NCBI GenBank assembly: GCA_903642225.1
Contig: CAHJWI010000038.1
Location: forward strand, 1-39,081
DNA length: 39,081 bases
Direction: 5' to 3'
Source of the DNA: Acidobacteriaceae bacterium
Lineage (GTDB): Bacteria > Acidobacteriota > Terriglobia > Terriglobales > Acidobacteriaceae
Below are positions 1 through 8,585 of the stretch, piece after piece. Every line of letters starts with the position of its first letter. Position 1 is the stretch's first letter. Made by a program: the position numbers and the translations under genes. The notes beneath the pieces were generated by a model that did no database searches, was not told the origin of the DNA, and saw only the letters and a program-made list of their open reading frames with translations.

Positions 1-1
1 C

Positions 2-1015
2 GTCGCCGATGCCCCCGACGAAAAGCGTCAGCCGACGCTCCTCGTCAACGGCAACGACGGCAGCAAAAAGCGCTACCTCATGCCCTCCCGCGCATACCTC
101 ATGATCGCGGACGGGGAAGAGGTCCTGCCCGGCGACATCCTCGCCAAGATCCCGCGTGAGTCCACCCGTACCAAGGACATCACCGGCGGTCTGCCGCGCG
201 TCGTCGAACTCTTCGAGGCACGCAAGCCCCGCGAAACCGCAACCATCGCGGAAATCGACGGCGTCGTCCGCTTCGGCGAAGTCGTCAAGGGCCAGCGCAA
301 GATTTACGTCACCGCAGACAACGGCGATGAGCGCGAGTACTCCGTACCCCGCTCCATCTACGTCAACGTCCAGGAAGGCGAACGCCTCCGCGCCGGCGAC
401 AAGCTCTTCGACGGCCCCCTCAACCCGCACGACGTGCTCGCCGTCCTCGGCCAGCAGGAACTGCAGCGCTACCTCGTCAACGAAATCCAGGAGGTCTACC
501 GCCTCCAGGGTGTCGCCATCTCCGACAAGCACATCGAAACGATCGTTCGTCAGATGCTCCGCTGGGTCAAGATCGACGACGTGGGCGACAGCAACTTCCT
601 GCTCGAGCAGCAGGTCGACCGCTTCCGCTTCGACATGGAAAAGGAGCGCGTCACCGCAACCGGTGGCCGCCCCGCAACCGGCCGTCCACTCCTGCTCGGC
701 ATCACCAAGGCGTCGCTCTCCACCGACAGCTTCATTTCGGCGGCCAGCTTCCAGGAAACCACGCGCGTTCTCACCGAAGCCAGCATCAACGGCGCGGTCG
801 ATACGCTCCGCGGCCTCAAGGAAAACGTCATCGTCGGCCGCCTCATCCCGGCCGGCACCGGCATGGACTACTACCGCAACGTCCAGCTCTCCCCAGAGCT
901 TGAAGAAGCGGCAGCCCGCATCCAGGCCGAAGTCCAGGAAGCCCACGACGCCGAAGAACGCGAACTCGAAGCCATGCGCATGGAAGGCGAACAAGAAGAA
1001 CTAGCCGCCGAGTAA
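2..1015 (+). CDS. rpoC: DNA-directed RNA polymerase subunit beta' (C-terminal part)
   Basis: C-terminal 337 codons of RpoC; the gene enters from the left edge of the window in the frame starting at base 2. Conserved beta' landmarks are visible: [37 protein letters not shown], then the [11 protein letters not shown] and RQMLRWVKI segment and [23 protein letters not shown] near the end, followed by an acidic alanine/glutamate-rich tail (EEREL...QEELAAE). RpoC forms the clamp and part of the active centre of RNA polymerase. A strong intrinsic terminator follows 38 bp downstream, so this is probably the last gene of the rpoBC transcription unit. Identity is certain; only the N-terminus is missing because of the window edge. 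Confidence 0.98.
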   Translation, partial: VADAPDEKRQPTLLVNGNDGSKKRYLMPSRAYLMIADGEEVLPGDILAKIPRESTRTKDITGGLPRVVELFEARKPRETATIAEIDGVVRFGEVVKGQRKIYVTADNGDEREYSVPRSIYVNVQEGERLRAGDKLFDGPLNPHDVLAVLGQQELQRYLVNEIQEVYRLQGVAISDKHIETIVRQMLRWVKIDDVGDSNFLLEQQVDRFRFDMEKERVTATGGRPATGRPLLLGITKASLSTDSFISAASFQETTRVLTEASINGAVDTLRGLKENVIVGRLIPAGTGMDYYRNVQLSPELEEAAARIQAEVQEAHDAEERELEAMRMEGEQEELAAE

Positions 1016-1053
1016 GCATTGCATGCAGCAGACGCGCCTACGGCGCAAAACCC

Positions 1054-1088
1054 AAGGGGCGAACTCAACCGAGTCCGCCCCTTTCTTT
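1054..1088 (+). terminator. Intrinsic terminator of rpoC
   Basis: An 8-bp stem AAGGGGCG (1054-1061) pairs with CGCCCCTT (1076-1083). An inner ACTC/GAGT stem (1063-1066 with 1071-1074) caps it with an AACC loop, and a TTTCTTT tract follows. It lies 38 bp after the rpoC stop and insulates the following low-GC gene. Confidence 0.85.
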
Positions 1089-1109
1089 CATCGCTAGTAA
1101 CATCGTCAT

Positions 1110-2021
1110 ATGGCAGTTCTCCAACTTTTCTCAAAGCGCAAGCAGCGCGCCGAAGGGCGCGTGTCAGATGTATATATCTATGACCAAGTGCCTAATTCTC
1201 TGCGAGTTCAGATTATTCACATCTGGAGGGATACCTTCGGGGAAGGCGGTGGCTATATGTCACCCACGAGTGCAGCTTGGCATATAGTGCATCGTGCACT
1301 AGCGCGAGAATTTGGTGTCTTTAGGCTGGGCGACGTCCATGATGATGACTTCGAAGCGATCGCGAACTACTTCCTAAAGGTGCAGGACGTAGCTAGAGCT
1401 CTAGATATCGTTGAAGTTGTCTTTGAAGCGGCTCAGGGATTTGCTAGAGGCCAAAACTACTACCATGCGAACGCAAAGATATCTCCAGATGCAGCTGCGC
1501 GCGAATTGAATGAGAGATTTGCTGAGCACGCGGTTGGTTATTCATTCATAAATGGGCAGATCATTCAGAAGGACACCGAGGTACTACATCAATCAATCGT
1601 CCTGCCAGTACTGACTTTACTTCATGAGAAGGAATTTTCAGGAGCTAACGAAGAGTATCTCAGCGCTCATGAGCATTATCGTCATGGGAAGTATAAGGAG
1701 TGCCTAAACGATTGCCTCAAATCTTTCGAGAGCACTATGAAAACGATTTGCAAACAAAAACGCTGGTCGGTCGACCCGAACGCTACATCAGCTAAGCTCG
1801 TTGAGACATGTCTCAAGAACGATCTCATCCCAGCTTATCTGCTTGCGGAAATAGGAGCTCTAAGATCGGTCCTTGAGGCTGGCATTCCTACGGTGAGAAA
1901 TCGGCTGGGAGCACATGGCCAGGGTGCGACTCCTATCGTGGTTCCTTCGCACTATGCTTCTTACGTGCTCAATTTAACGGGGGCAACGATCTCGTTTTTG
2001 GTCGCTTCTGCTGAAGCATGA
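1110..2021 (+). CDS. AbiJ-NTD4/Abi-C (STM4504/CBY_0614-like) predicted abortive-infection HEPN protein
   Basis: 303-residue protein. The N-terminus (LFSKRKQ, then DVYIYDQVPNSLRVQIIHIWRD) and the middle (AHEHYRHGKYKECLNDCLKSF) resemble the AbiJ N-terminal domain 4 family with an abortive-infection C-terminal domain. Residues about 263-272 read RNRLGAHGQG, a typical HEPN-type Arg-His motif of a likely RNase. No signal peptide or membrane segment is seen, so it is probably cytosolic. Base composition is clearly more AT-rich than the flanking rpoC (for example gatgtatatatctatga), which suggests horizontal acquisition. It stands alone between the rpoC terminator and REP-like repeats, with no partner toxin or antitoxin visible. 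A role in phage defence is inferred from the family; no activity can be read from sequence. The ATG start at 1110 lacks a strong ribosome binding site. Confidence 0.75.
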   Translation: MAVLQLFSKRKQRAEGRVSDVYIYDQVPNSLRVQIIHIWRDTFGEGGGYMSPTSAAWHIVHRALAREFGVFRLGDVHDDDFEAIANYFLKVQDVARALDIVEVVFEAAQGFARGQNYYHANAKISPDAAARELNERFAEHAVGYSFINGQIIQKDTEVLHQSIVLPVLTLLHEKEFSGANEEYLSAHEHYRHGKYKECLNDCLKSFESTMKTICKQKRWSVDPNATSAKLVETCLKNDLIPAYLLAEIGALRSVLEAGIPTVRNRLGAHGQGATPIVVPSHYASYVLNLTGATISFLVASAEA

Positions 2022-2033
2022 TCTTGCAGAAAG

Positions 2034-2147
2034 GCTGGGTGGGGGCAGGTCCCCCTCTGAACAAGCAAGACATCAACCGTATGCCATGTCCGGATTCCGG
2101 AATTGGAATGTGCCACCGACTTAAGCAGCAGGGAAAGAGACTTACAC
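2034..2147. repeat. Degenerate REP-like unit 1
   Basis: First of three related units sharing ordered blocks: a GGGTGG...GTCCCC head, a CTCTGAAC...CATCAACCGT middle, a (C)CCATGTC hairpin arm with GGATTC loop, then AGCAGCAGGGAA...CTTACAC. Here the right arm of the hairpin (2100-2108) has decayed so that little pairing remains. Confidence 0.6.
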
Positions 2148-2162
2148 CTGCTCATCCTTCGG

Positions 2163-2293
2163 GACGGGTGGCCCATGTCCCCATCTAAAACCGGCAATAC
2201 ATCAACCGTGTGGACGGGTGGCCGTGTGCCCCATGTCTGGATTCTGAGACATAGGATGTGCCACGGACGAAGCAGCAGGGAAGAGGCTTACAC
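2163..2293. repeat. Degenerate REP-like unit 2
   Basis: Same block order as the other units. The hairpin arms are CCCATGTCT (2230-2238) and AGACATAGG (2247-2255) around an 8-nt GGATTCTG loop. Relative to unit 3, the loop-proximal base pair has changed from C-G to T-A on both arms, a compensatory change; one C/A mismatch remains. The 180 bp that follow (2294-2473) show no convincing gene. Confidence 0.65.
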
Positions 2294-2473
2294 GGGATCA
2301 TTCTTTGGCAACTCTGACCGAATCCAAGGCTCACCGGGTGCGGCTCTCTCGGCACACCAGCCCACCGGCAGATCGCAAGCTCCTTCAGCGAAGGGTCACG
2401 TTCCACGGGATGGTGCAGACAGACCAGTACCGGCCCCCCACCTTCTGACATCCGGTCCCCAAGAAACGGCCAC

Positions 2474-2588
2474 GACGGGTGGCCCATGTCCCCCTCTGAA
2501 CGTGGCAACACTCTCAACCGTGTGCCGTGTGCCCCATGTCCGGATTCTCGGACATGGGATGGATCACCGACGACCCAACAGGAAGCGA
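2474..2588. repeat. REP-like unit 3 with perfect hairpin
   Basis: Best preserved unit. A perfect 9-bp inverted repeat CCCATGTCC (2533-2541) / GGACATGGG (2550-2558) encloses an 8-nt loop. It ends immediately beside the 3' end of the REP-associated transposase gene, as expected for a REP/RAYT pair. Confidence 0.7.
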
Positions 2589-2589
2589 A

Positions 2590-3123
2590 TCACATCTCAA
2601 ACTCCCCGGTATCCACCTCCTCCACCGGTTCCTCAAACCCTTTCCAGGCAGCTTCCACCCGGCTCCACTCCGAATCCACCGTCACCCGTCTCGTCTCTCC
2701 AAGCAGGTAGTGCCTATAACTAGACCACGGCCACTCCTCAGCCTCTCGAACCAGCCCACGAGCCACAGGGTTCCGGTGCGTATACCGAAGGCACTCCACC
2801 ATGGCATTGTGCGTGCACAGGTTCCGGTCGTAGTACCGTTTCTGCCAGAATGGTCGAACAGCCTGCCGATTGGCAACCGACAACTTGAACATCTTCATGG
2901 CATCGGCCAGCACCCCGGTTGACGGTTCACTCACGATCACATGCAAATGCTCCGGCATCAACACATACCCAAGAACAGCCATTCCATAGCGAAGCCGTGT
3001 TCGTTCCAGAGCATCCTCGGCCAGTGAGTAGCACCCATCCAGCAGCGGCGAACGATGAAAACAGCTCATCGTCACAAAGTGCAGATCACCCTCCCTTTGC
3101 CACCGGACCAGCCCCTCAGCCAT
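2590..3123 (-). CDS. REP-associated tyrosine transposase (RAYT, TnpA_REP/Y1 family)
   Basis: About 177 residues, a normal length for solitary RAYTs. Family signatures are GDLHFVTMSCFHR near the N-terminus, the metal-binding HUH-type pair in LMPEHLHVIV, FWQKRYYDRNL, and RYTHRNPVARGLV, which carries a conserved tyrosine, followed by WPWSSYRHY. RAYTs cut and join single-stranded REP hairpins; most are domesticated single-copy genes rather than insertion sequences. No inverted terminal repeats or target duplications were seen. The ATG at 3123 is preferred; an upstream in-frame TTG at 3129 would add two residues. Three REP-like units lie directly past its 3' end. The gene is intact, and the HNH gene starts 36 bp away on the other strand. 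Confidence 0.88.
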   Translation of the reverse strand: MAEGLVRWQREGDLHFVTMSCFHRSPLLDGCYSLAEDALERTRLRYGMAVLGYVLMPEHLHVIVSEPSTGVLADAMKMFKLSVANRQAVRPFWQKRYYDRNLCTHNAMVECLRYTHRNPVARGLVREAEEWPWSSYRHYLLGETRRVTVDSEWSRVEAAWKGFEEPVEEVDTGEFEM

Positions 3124-3159
3124 GGTCAAAACCTACCATCACCGGCATCTCATAAATGC

Positions 3160-3504
3160 ATGCAGGGCCGGGTCAAGCAAAAGCAGGCACAACGTGAACT
3201 GGAACGGGCTACCCGGCAGAATGGTGCCGACTCACCCACCTGCGCCCTCTGTCTCCGCCCGCTGGGCACCCGCGTCGAGTACCACCACTCCATCCCAAAA
3301 AGCAAAGGCGGCAACCAGACGGTCCCCATCCATCCCATCTGTCACCGCGCCATCCACGCCCACGTCACCAACCACGACCTCGCAGAAACCTACGCAGACC
3401 TCAACACCCTCCGCCAGCGCGAAGACATGCAGCGCTTCCTCCACTGGATCGCGAACAAGCCCGCCAACTTCCACGCGCCCACCCGGAGATCTCACACCAA
3501 GTGA
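3160..3504 (+). CDS. HNH endonuclease family protein
   Basis: 114-residue protein with a compact HNH/zinc-finger module: CALC near the N-terminus, then VEYHHSIPKSKGGNQ and PICHRAIHAHVTN. This fits the HH...N...H metal-binding pattern with structural cysteines of small bacterial HNH nucleases. The frame is open upstream to 3055, but the ATG at 3160 avoids overlap with the divergent transposase and leaves a basic N-terminus (GRVKQKQAQRELERA). The C-terminus is a helical stretch (LAETYADLNTLRQREDMQRFLHW). Its substrate is unknown; proximity to the RAYT and the abortive-infection gene puts it in the accessory patch. Composition resembles the host chromosome, so transfer, if any, is not recent. 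Confidence 0.75.
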   Translation: MQGRVKQKQAQRELERATRQNGADSPTCALCLRPLGTRVEYHHSIPKSKGGNQTVPIHPICHRAIHAHVTNHDLAETYADLNTLRQREDMQRFLHWIANKPANFHAPTRRSHTK

Positions 3505-3649
3505 ACGGACACGGGGCGCATCACCCGCATACAGCTAAAGACTGATCCTGCACGCGACGGACACCTATCCTGCCTCACCCATTCGTGCGCGGCACAAATT
3601 GAAGCATTCGTCCGCCCGCCGTAATCCTATGGGTCGAGGCAACACACCC

Positions 3650-4405
3650 ATGAACATCTCCGGCAACACCATCCTCATCACCGGCGGCACCAGCGGCATC
3701 GGCCGCGCCCTCGCCGAAGCTCTCCACGCGAAGGGCAACACCGTCATCATCGCCGGCCGCCGCCAGCAGCTTCTCGACGAGATCACCGGCAAAAACCCCG
3801 GCATGGTCGGCATCCCGCTCGACGTCACTGACCCCGCCGCCATCGACACCTTCGCCGCAGACGTCAAGCAGCGCTTCCCCAAACTCAACGTTCTCTTCAA
3901 CAACGCCGGCATCGCGCGCCTGGAAGACTACACTGCCGACCAGGTCAGCACTGCCGATGCGGTGTCCATCATCCAGACCAACGTCACCAGCGTCATCCAG
4001 CTAACTGGTGCACTTCTGCCCACCCTCCGCGCCCAGCCCAGCAGCACGCTCATGGTCACCACCTCAGGCCTGGCGTTCGTACCCTTCCCAAAGAGCCCGA
4101 CCTACAGCGCCACTAAGGCGTTCCTTCACAACTGGCTTGACGCCCTCCGCTTCCAGCTGCGCGAAAGCTCGGTCGAAGTCCTCGAACTCGCCCCACCTTA
4201 CGTCCAGACCGAGTTCGGCGGTCCGCAACAGGCTGTCGACCCCCGCGCCATGCCTCTCGCCGACTACACCGCAGAGGTGATGGACATTCTCGAAACCAAC
4301 AAAATCGAAAAAGGCGAAATCCTCGTGGAGCATGTCAAGCCCCTCCGCTGGGCCGAGAAAAACGGCACCTACGACCAACTCCTCACCCTGTTCGGCAACT
4401 TCTAA
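3650..4405 (+). CDS. Short-chain dehydrogenase/reductase (SDR) family oxidoreductase
   Basis: 251-residue classical SDR, a typical length. It has the N-terminal nucleotide-binding TGGTSGIG motif, a GRR after beta-2 that hints at NADP(H) preference, NNAG, an active-site serine region (TTSG) and the YSATK catalytic Tyr/Lys pair. The substrate cannot be assigned; the sequence looks like the DltE-type branch. The ATG at 3650 is chosen over an upstream in-frame ATG at 3599 because it directly precedes the first beta strand (NTILITGG) and has a GAGG about 10 nt upstream. It is transcribed alone, followed by a hairpin and a terminator. Confidence 0.88.
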   Translation: MNISGNTILITGGTSGIGRALAEALHAKGNTVIIAGRRQQLLDEITGKNPGMVGIPLDVTDPAAIDTFAADVKQRFPKLNVLFNNAGIARLEDYTADQVSTADAVSIIQTNVTSVIQLTGALLPTLRAQPSSTLMVTTSGLAFVPFPKSPTYSATKAFLHNWLDALRFQLRESSVEVLELAPPYVQTEFGGPQQAVDPRAMPLADYTAEVMDILETNKIEKGEILVEHVKPLRWAEKNGTYDQLLTLFGNF

Positions 4406-4454
4406 CTCCCACGGGAGCGTTGCCGTTACAACCTGTCAAGCCCCCTCACGGTCA

Positions 4455-4473
4455 TCCCACATAAATTGTGGGA
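4455..4473. other. Short perfect inverted repeat downstream of the SDR gene
   Basis: TCCCACA (4455-4461) and TGTGGGA (4467-4473) form a perfect 7-bp stem with a TAAAT loop. No T tract follows, so this is not a standard terminator; it may be an mRNA 3'-end stabiliser. Confidence 0.45.
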
Positions 4474-4529
4474 CTTACACGTGGCACAAATTTCCGCTGA
4501 GTCCAGTAAATAGAAAATAGATAAAAAGA

Positions 4530-4557
4530 GGCCACCCAGCGGGTGGTCTTTTCTTTT
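4530..4557. terminator. Bidirectional intrinsic terminator
   Basis: GGCCACCC (4530-4537), AGC loop, GGGTGGTC (4541-4548), then TTTTCTTTT on the plus strand. The minus strand also gains a T tract from the upstream AAAAAGA. It sits between the SDR gene and the truncated end of the receptor pseudogene. Confidence 0.8.
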
Positions 4558-4561
4558 CAGG

Positions 4562-6430
4562 AACGTGGAAGGTCAATCCAATGCCATGGCTCACGCCCTT
4601 CTCCACATGCATTGGGAACGCGTTGTACGCATCCACACCGGCGGTCTTGTACGAGATAGATTCTGCGGCAGAGCCACATAGGAAACGCGATGATCGACAT
4701 TGCCACCTTCATAGTCTGCCCGGCAGCTATTACCGTCGGGTAAGGTCACACCGCTCACGGTGTAGTCTCATTCTCGTCATTGATAGCCTCCGCCAGCGAT
4801 GCGATACCCAGCTGATTGAACAGCCAGGAGTAACTTGGTGTTGGCCGAGATTACCCACGTAGCCAATTGAGATAGCAAGGTCATTCCGTGGCTTCCACTG
4901 GATGTCAAGGTGTAATTGAAGGTATACGGTAGCTTGTTTGCTCTGTCATACACGCTTAGTGAAATGGGCTCAGATCAGACGACTGAGGATTAGCGGATAC
5001 AGGGTTTCGAATCACCATGGTATACGGGTTCGCGAGGTTACCCGTCGCGGCCGTGGGTGCCGCGGTCGGTGGCGCGTACGGATTACCATTTGCGGCTAGG
5101 CCGCCACACGTGGGAACCTAATGATCGTACAGCGTCGCCGTCAGACAGGTGAACGCTGTCACAAACGGTAATTGCTGGTTACGCCGAACGGTTCACCTGT
5201 GACTTGCGTCGCATGGGTGCGTGGACGATAGATTAGCTGAACCCGTGTCGTTGGGGATCAGCCAGTTACTTGGCTGCCCTGGCAGTGCAGGCAATTTAAA
5301 AGAGCGCTAGTGCGGTTCCATCGATGTTCGCCGCTGTCAGCGGTTGGCTGCTATCCGGAACTGCGCGTTGATGATGTTGGCAAAGGAAGCAGCATAGCGT
5401 GTCGTATCAGATAGGCAGACCGGCACATCCAGAACGAGTACCCTATCTCGGTATCTGAGACTTGCAATTGTTGGTAACCCAAGAGTCCAAACAGCTTGTT
5501 CTGAATAAATGGTGCACCGAAGATGCCGCCTATCACAAACCGGCACAACTCCGGGTTTTTAGGTCTCGGGGATATCGTCGTCGTTCTTAAAAAGGAGGGC
5601 GTCGCATTCATCGCGTTGGTTTCGCGCCGGCCATACACGGTGCCATGTTATCCGTTGGTGCCAATTGAGGTGCTCATGTCAATGTGCACGCCAGAGGTTG
5701 AACCCTGCTGTGCGTCATACATCGACGCCTTTACGCGAACCTCCTCGATCGTCTTCGGGCGGGCGTGGGAGTGGCGTTGCCGATTGATGAACAAGTTGCC
5801 GCGGACTGGATCACACCTGCTGCACCCGTTTGAGGTCGACACACCGGTCGAGTTCACTACGCGCGCCGACCCACCCTGGCTGGTGCTCTTGCCCTTGAAC
5901 AACCTACTGGCGTCGATGCCCTCGATGAGAACGAGTTGCTTGTATCGTGCTGCAAATTTGCCCAAATAGGCTGATTCTCCAGATCAGAATTTGCACCCGT
6001 GCCGCCCGGCAACTCTGCGTTCACGCCCGGTCGAGAATTGCAACCCGGTGAAGCTACAAGTCGGCAGCGGACTGTCTCAATCTGGGCCTTATCCAACACG
6101 TACCCGTTCGCTGGACAAAAAGCCGTCAGCGTGAACATCACGTTGTACGCGCCAATGGGAAGATTCTGTATGGCGTAACTGCCAGAGTAGTTGCTTCGTG
6201 CGGTTCGAGTCGGGTTCGTTCCTTCGCCCACCACGGCCACGGTTGCGTTTGGAAGTACGCTGCCTGTCGCGTCCGTCACAGCGCCTGAAATGGCGCCCAG
6301 TGTTCGCTGTGCATGGGCTGGCATGACCAGAAAACGGTCGCCGCCAGTGCAAGTCGGATCGCCGCAGATCTCAGCCTGGAATAGATCAAGAGCAACCTCC
6401 GATGGTTCAGTTTGTCGTGTGAGGATGCAG
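4562..6430 (-). pseudogene. Decayed Oar-like TonB-dependent receptor
   Basis: Reading the minus strand from about 6430, fragments in changing frames keep receptor order. First comes a signal-peptide-like stretch (RSAAIRLALAATVF), then AHAQRTLGAISGAVTDATGS and YAIQNLPIGAYNVMFT (carboxypeptidase-regulatory-like domain). Plug-like NGYVLDKAQIETV and PGVNAELPGGTGAN follow, then EVRVKASMYDAQQGSTSG, NKLFGLLGYQ, NPVSANPQSSDLSPFH and AISIGYVGNLGQHQV. Frame changes occur near 6325, 5935, 5640 and 5430, with further stops and shifts below 5337. Part of the region between the first domain and the plug is missing, and the C-terminal half of the barrel is absent; homology stops near 4562 next to the terminator. 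The intact product would be an outer-membrane receptor. It is clearly non-functional, and only the exact limits are uncertain. Confidence 0.8.
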
Positions 6431-6700
6431 CAACGCCCGGCACCCTGAGGCGAAAGGGGAGGCGGACCTCACTCCTTGAAGAGGGGTGATCGACTAATTT
6501 TCTTGTACATGCAAAGGTACTTAAAAGTGTCTCGTTGTTCAGCGGAAACTTGATTACGGCTCTGAGTGCCTGGGCGGCGAGCCCGAATGTTATTCTGACT
6601 CGTCTGCGACTGTGCTCATGCAGGTTCCGCGGTAACCAGAACACAAAGTGCGGCGTCCAATCCCTGAGATGCTGGATTTGGAAGTGCTAATCATCACGCC

Positions 6701-6903
6701 TCAGGCGACTTTGGTCGCTTCACCCCGCAAGAGGATTACCTGCGTGTTGTTGCTCACCGCGGTGGATACGGCACTTGGGGGCACATGGCGTGCTGGAGAG
6801 CGACGCATCCCATTGCGGTCCAACTCGCACGTCACTGAAAAACGCTGCCATGCACCGACTAGACATTCACCTCTTAACCCTCAATAATCTTGAAGTTGCA
6901 TAA
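6701..6903 (+). pseudogene. Possible remnant of the 3' end of an unidentified gene
   Basis: Within the otherwise gene-free 6431-6969 interval, one plus frame reads SGDFGRFTPQEDYLRVVA then GGYGTWGHMA. After a one-base shift near 6789 a second frame reads VLESDASHCGPTRTSL through to LTLNNLEVA and a TAA at 6901-6903. The protein-like composition and continuity across one frameshift suggest a decayed coding end, but I do not recognise the family. The rest of the interval shows nothing I can support. Confidence 0.3.
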
Positions 6904-6969
6904 ACGGGACGTTCTACTGAATTCAGCACCGCAAATCGTGCTCTGCGTAAACGTAAACAGGAAGTATCC

Positions 6970-7983
6970 ATGATTGCTGAAGTTGGAATCGCTCCAGAAA
7001 CGCGCTACGGGTTGACAGCTTTGGAGCAAACCGGGCTTATCGTTCCGACCTGCAATGCAGCAGCGTACTTCCCGGCTCTGGACATGGTGCTGAAGAAGCA
7101 GGGCCTTGATCCAAAGCAGATTCTCTTTATCGATTCCTGCTCTGAAGATGGCACGGCGAAGATGGTGGCTGAGGCTGGTTATGGCCTTTGGCAGATCGAG
7201 AAAAAGGATTTTCGCCACGGTACCACGCGTGCAGCCGCGCTGAACTACTTCCCTGAGGCGACTTTCCTTGTCTACCTGACCCAGGACGCTCTTCCAACGA
7301 GCGAAGACAGCGTTCGGTGCCTGCTCGATGTGTTTGCAGATTCTGGAGTCGGATCTGCATACGGCAGACAGATCGCAAGGCCAACAGCAGGTCCCATAGA
7401 ACGGCACGCACGCATGTTCAACTATCCACCAGTTTCAGAGATGCGCGATTATTCCATGCGTCTTGAGAAGGGTTTTCGCACCGCTTTCCACTCCAACAGT
7501 TTTGCGGCTTATCGCAGATCGGCCATGGAAGAAGTGGGTGGCTTCCAGAACACAATCGTGTCAGAGGAGGTGTCTCTGGTCGCGCGCATGCTTTTGGCCG
7601 GATGGCGGAATGCCTATGTGGCCGATGCGCAGGTCATTCACTCACACAACCTGACTCTGTCACGCGAGTTCTCGCGGTACTTTGACATCGGTGTTCACCA
7701 CAACATGGAACGCTGGATCATTCATCAGTTCGGCGATGTTGGCGGTGAAGGTAGAAGTTTTATCGTGTCAGAGGCCCGTTACTTGTGGTCTGTCGACCCC
7801 GCTCTTGTGCCCGTTGCCTTCGTACACAACGTGCTCAAGTGGCTCGGTTATCGTGTTGGCGTCCATTCCCAGCGGCTGCCGAATTCCATTCGTCGTTCGT
7901 TCTCTGGCCAGTCGACCTTTTGGCAGGATGAGAAGACAGCACAGGATCAGGAAAGTTCCCGAGCAGCCGCGCGTATTGCCTGA
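6970..7983 (+). CDS. Family 2 glycosyltransferase, rhamnosyltransferase-like
   Basis: 337 residues with the GT-A fold order of bacterial rhamnosyltransferases: LIVPTCNAAAYFPAL (beta-1, nucleotide binding), ILFIDSCSEDGTAKMVAEAG, FRHGTTRAAALNYFPEATFLVYLTQDALP (the QDA in place of a DxD), SAYGRQIARP with IERHARMFNYP, then SNSFAAYRRSAMEEVGGF and EEVSLVARML around the acceptor site. No membrane segment is seen; the enzyme probably works at the cytoplasmic face, adding a deoxyhexose to a surface glycan. The ATG at 6970 has AGGAAG 8 nt upstream. It is the first intact gene after about 2.4 kb of decayed DNA, and no other polysaccharide genes adjoin, so its glycan partner is unknown. Confidence 0.85.
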   Translation: MIAEVGIAPETRYGLTALEQTGLIVPTCNAAAYFPALDMVLKKQGLDPKQILFIDSCSEDGTAKMVAEAGYGLWQIEKKDFRHGTTRAAALNYFPEATFLVYLTQDALPTSEDSVRCLLDVFADSGVGSAYGRQIARPTAGPIERHARMFNYPPVSEMRDYSMRLEKGFRTAFHSNSFAAYRRSAMEEVGGFQNTIVSEEVSLVARMLLAGWRNAYVADAQVIHSHNLTLSREFSRYFDIGVHHNMERWIIHQFGDVGGEGRSFIVSEARYLWSVDPALVPVAFVHNVLKWLGYRVGVHSQRLPNSIRRSFSGQSTFWQDEKTAQDQESSRAAARIA

Positions 7984-8211
7984 CGCGTCCGTCCAGCGCA
8001 GCCTGCCGACCCTGATCCCCATCACCATCTGCCACATTTGTCCGACATGAACGCCGAACAGCCGGCAACCACTCAGAAGCTTAATTCGCCGCAGACATGT
8101 TTGTCCCGTCAAGCTTCCTCCACCATGCAAATCGTTGCGAGCTTTCATACGGGCCGTTCGACCGCGCGGTTACACTAGTCACGCAGCAAACACCTCACCT
8201 GGAGATCATGA

Positions 8212-8583
8212 ATGAAGTTTGTATGGGTTACGCTTTTGCTTGCGTCCGCCTCCGCACTGGCTGCTCCGCTTGCTGGCACCTGGAAGGTCGATGGTGACGT
8301 GCAGGGCTATCCGATACATGAGACATGCACGCTTGCCGGGCCAGACGCTGCGCTTACGGGCACCTGCGTGGGTGAAAAAACCTACCCTGCTACCGCCATG
8401 CGCAAAGACGACGTGCTTACCCTGACGCACGCAGGGGAGTACCAGGGTCAGGATTTAACGCTTACTTTCACCGGCAAGCTGCAGGCCGACAGCGCCATGG
8501 CTGGGACGATCGATGTGCAGCCGTTGAATTACGACGGCACGTTCACAGCAAAGCGCGCACCTGACGCACCGCCAAAGCAGTAG
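8212..8583 (+). CDS. Small exported protein of unknown function
   Basis: 123 residues. The N-terminus MKFVWVTLLLASASALA is a classical Sec signal peptide with likely cleavage before APLAGTWKV. The mature part of about 105 residues is rich in beta-type alternation (GTWKVDGDVQG, DDVLTLTHAGEYQGQDLTLTFTG), suggesting a small lipocalin-like or beta-sandwich protein. It has two cysteines (ETCTL and GTCVG) that could form a disulfide in the periplasm. A GGAGAT Shine-Dalgarno lies just before the ATG. The PIG-L gene begins 2 bp after its stop, so the two are cotranscribed and probably translationally coupled. No family was recognised. Confidence 0.7.
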   Translation: MKFVWVTLLLASASALAAPLAGTWKVDGDVQGYPIHETCTLAGPDAALTGTCVGEKTYPATAMRKDDVLTLTHAGEYQGQDLTLTFTGKLQADSAMAGTIDVQPLNYDGTFTAKRAPDAPPKQ

Positions 8584-8585
8584 CG

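Noticed and set aside
2034..2588. Possible CRISPR array
   Set aside because: Units are over 100 bp, unequal and degenerate, without uniform short repeats or spacers, and no cas genes are near.
2103..2723. 206-residue plus-strand frame over the repeats
   Set aside because: It spans two REP-like units and the antisense of the transposase, and reads as low-complexity with no homology I recognise.
2590..3504. A complete insertion sequence made of the transposase and HNH genes
   Set aside because: No terminal inverted repeats or target-site duplication was found. The RAYT family is usually not an autonomous IS.
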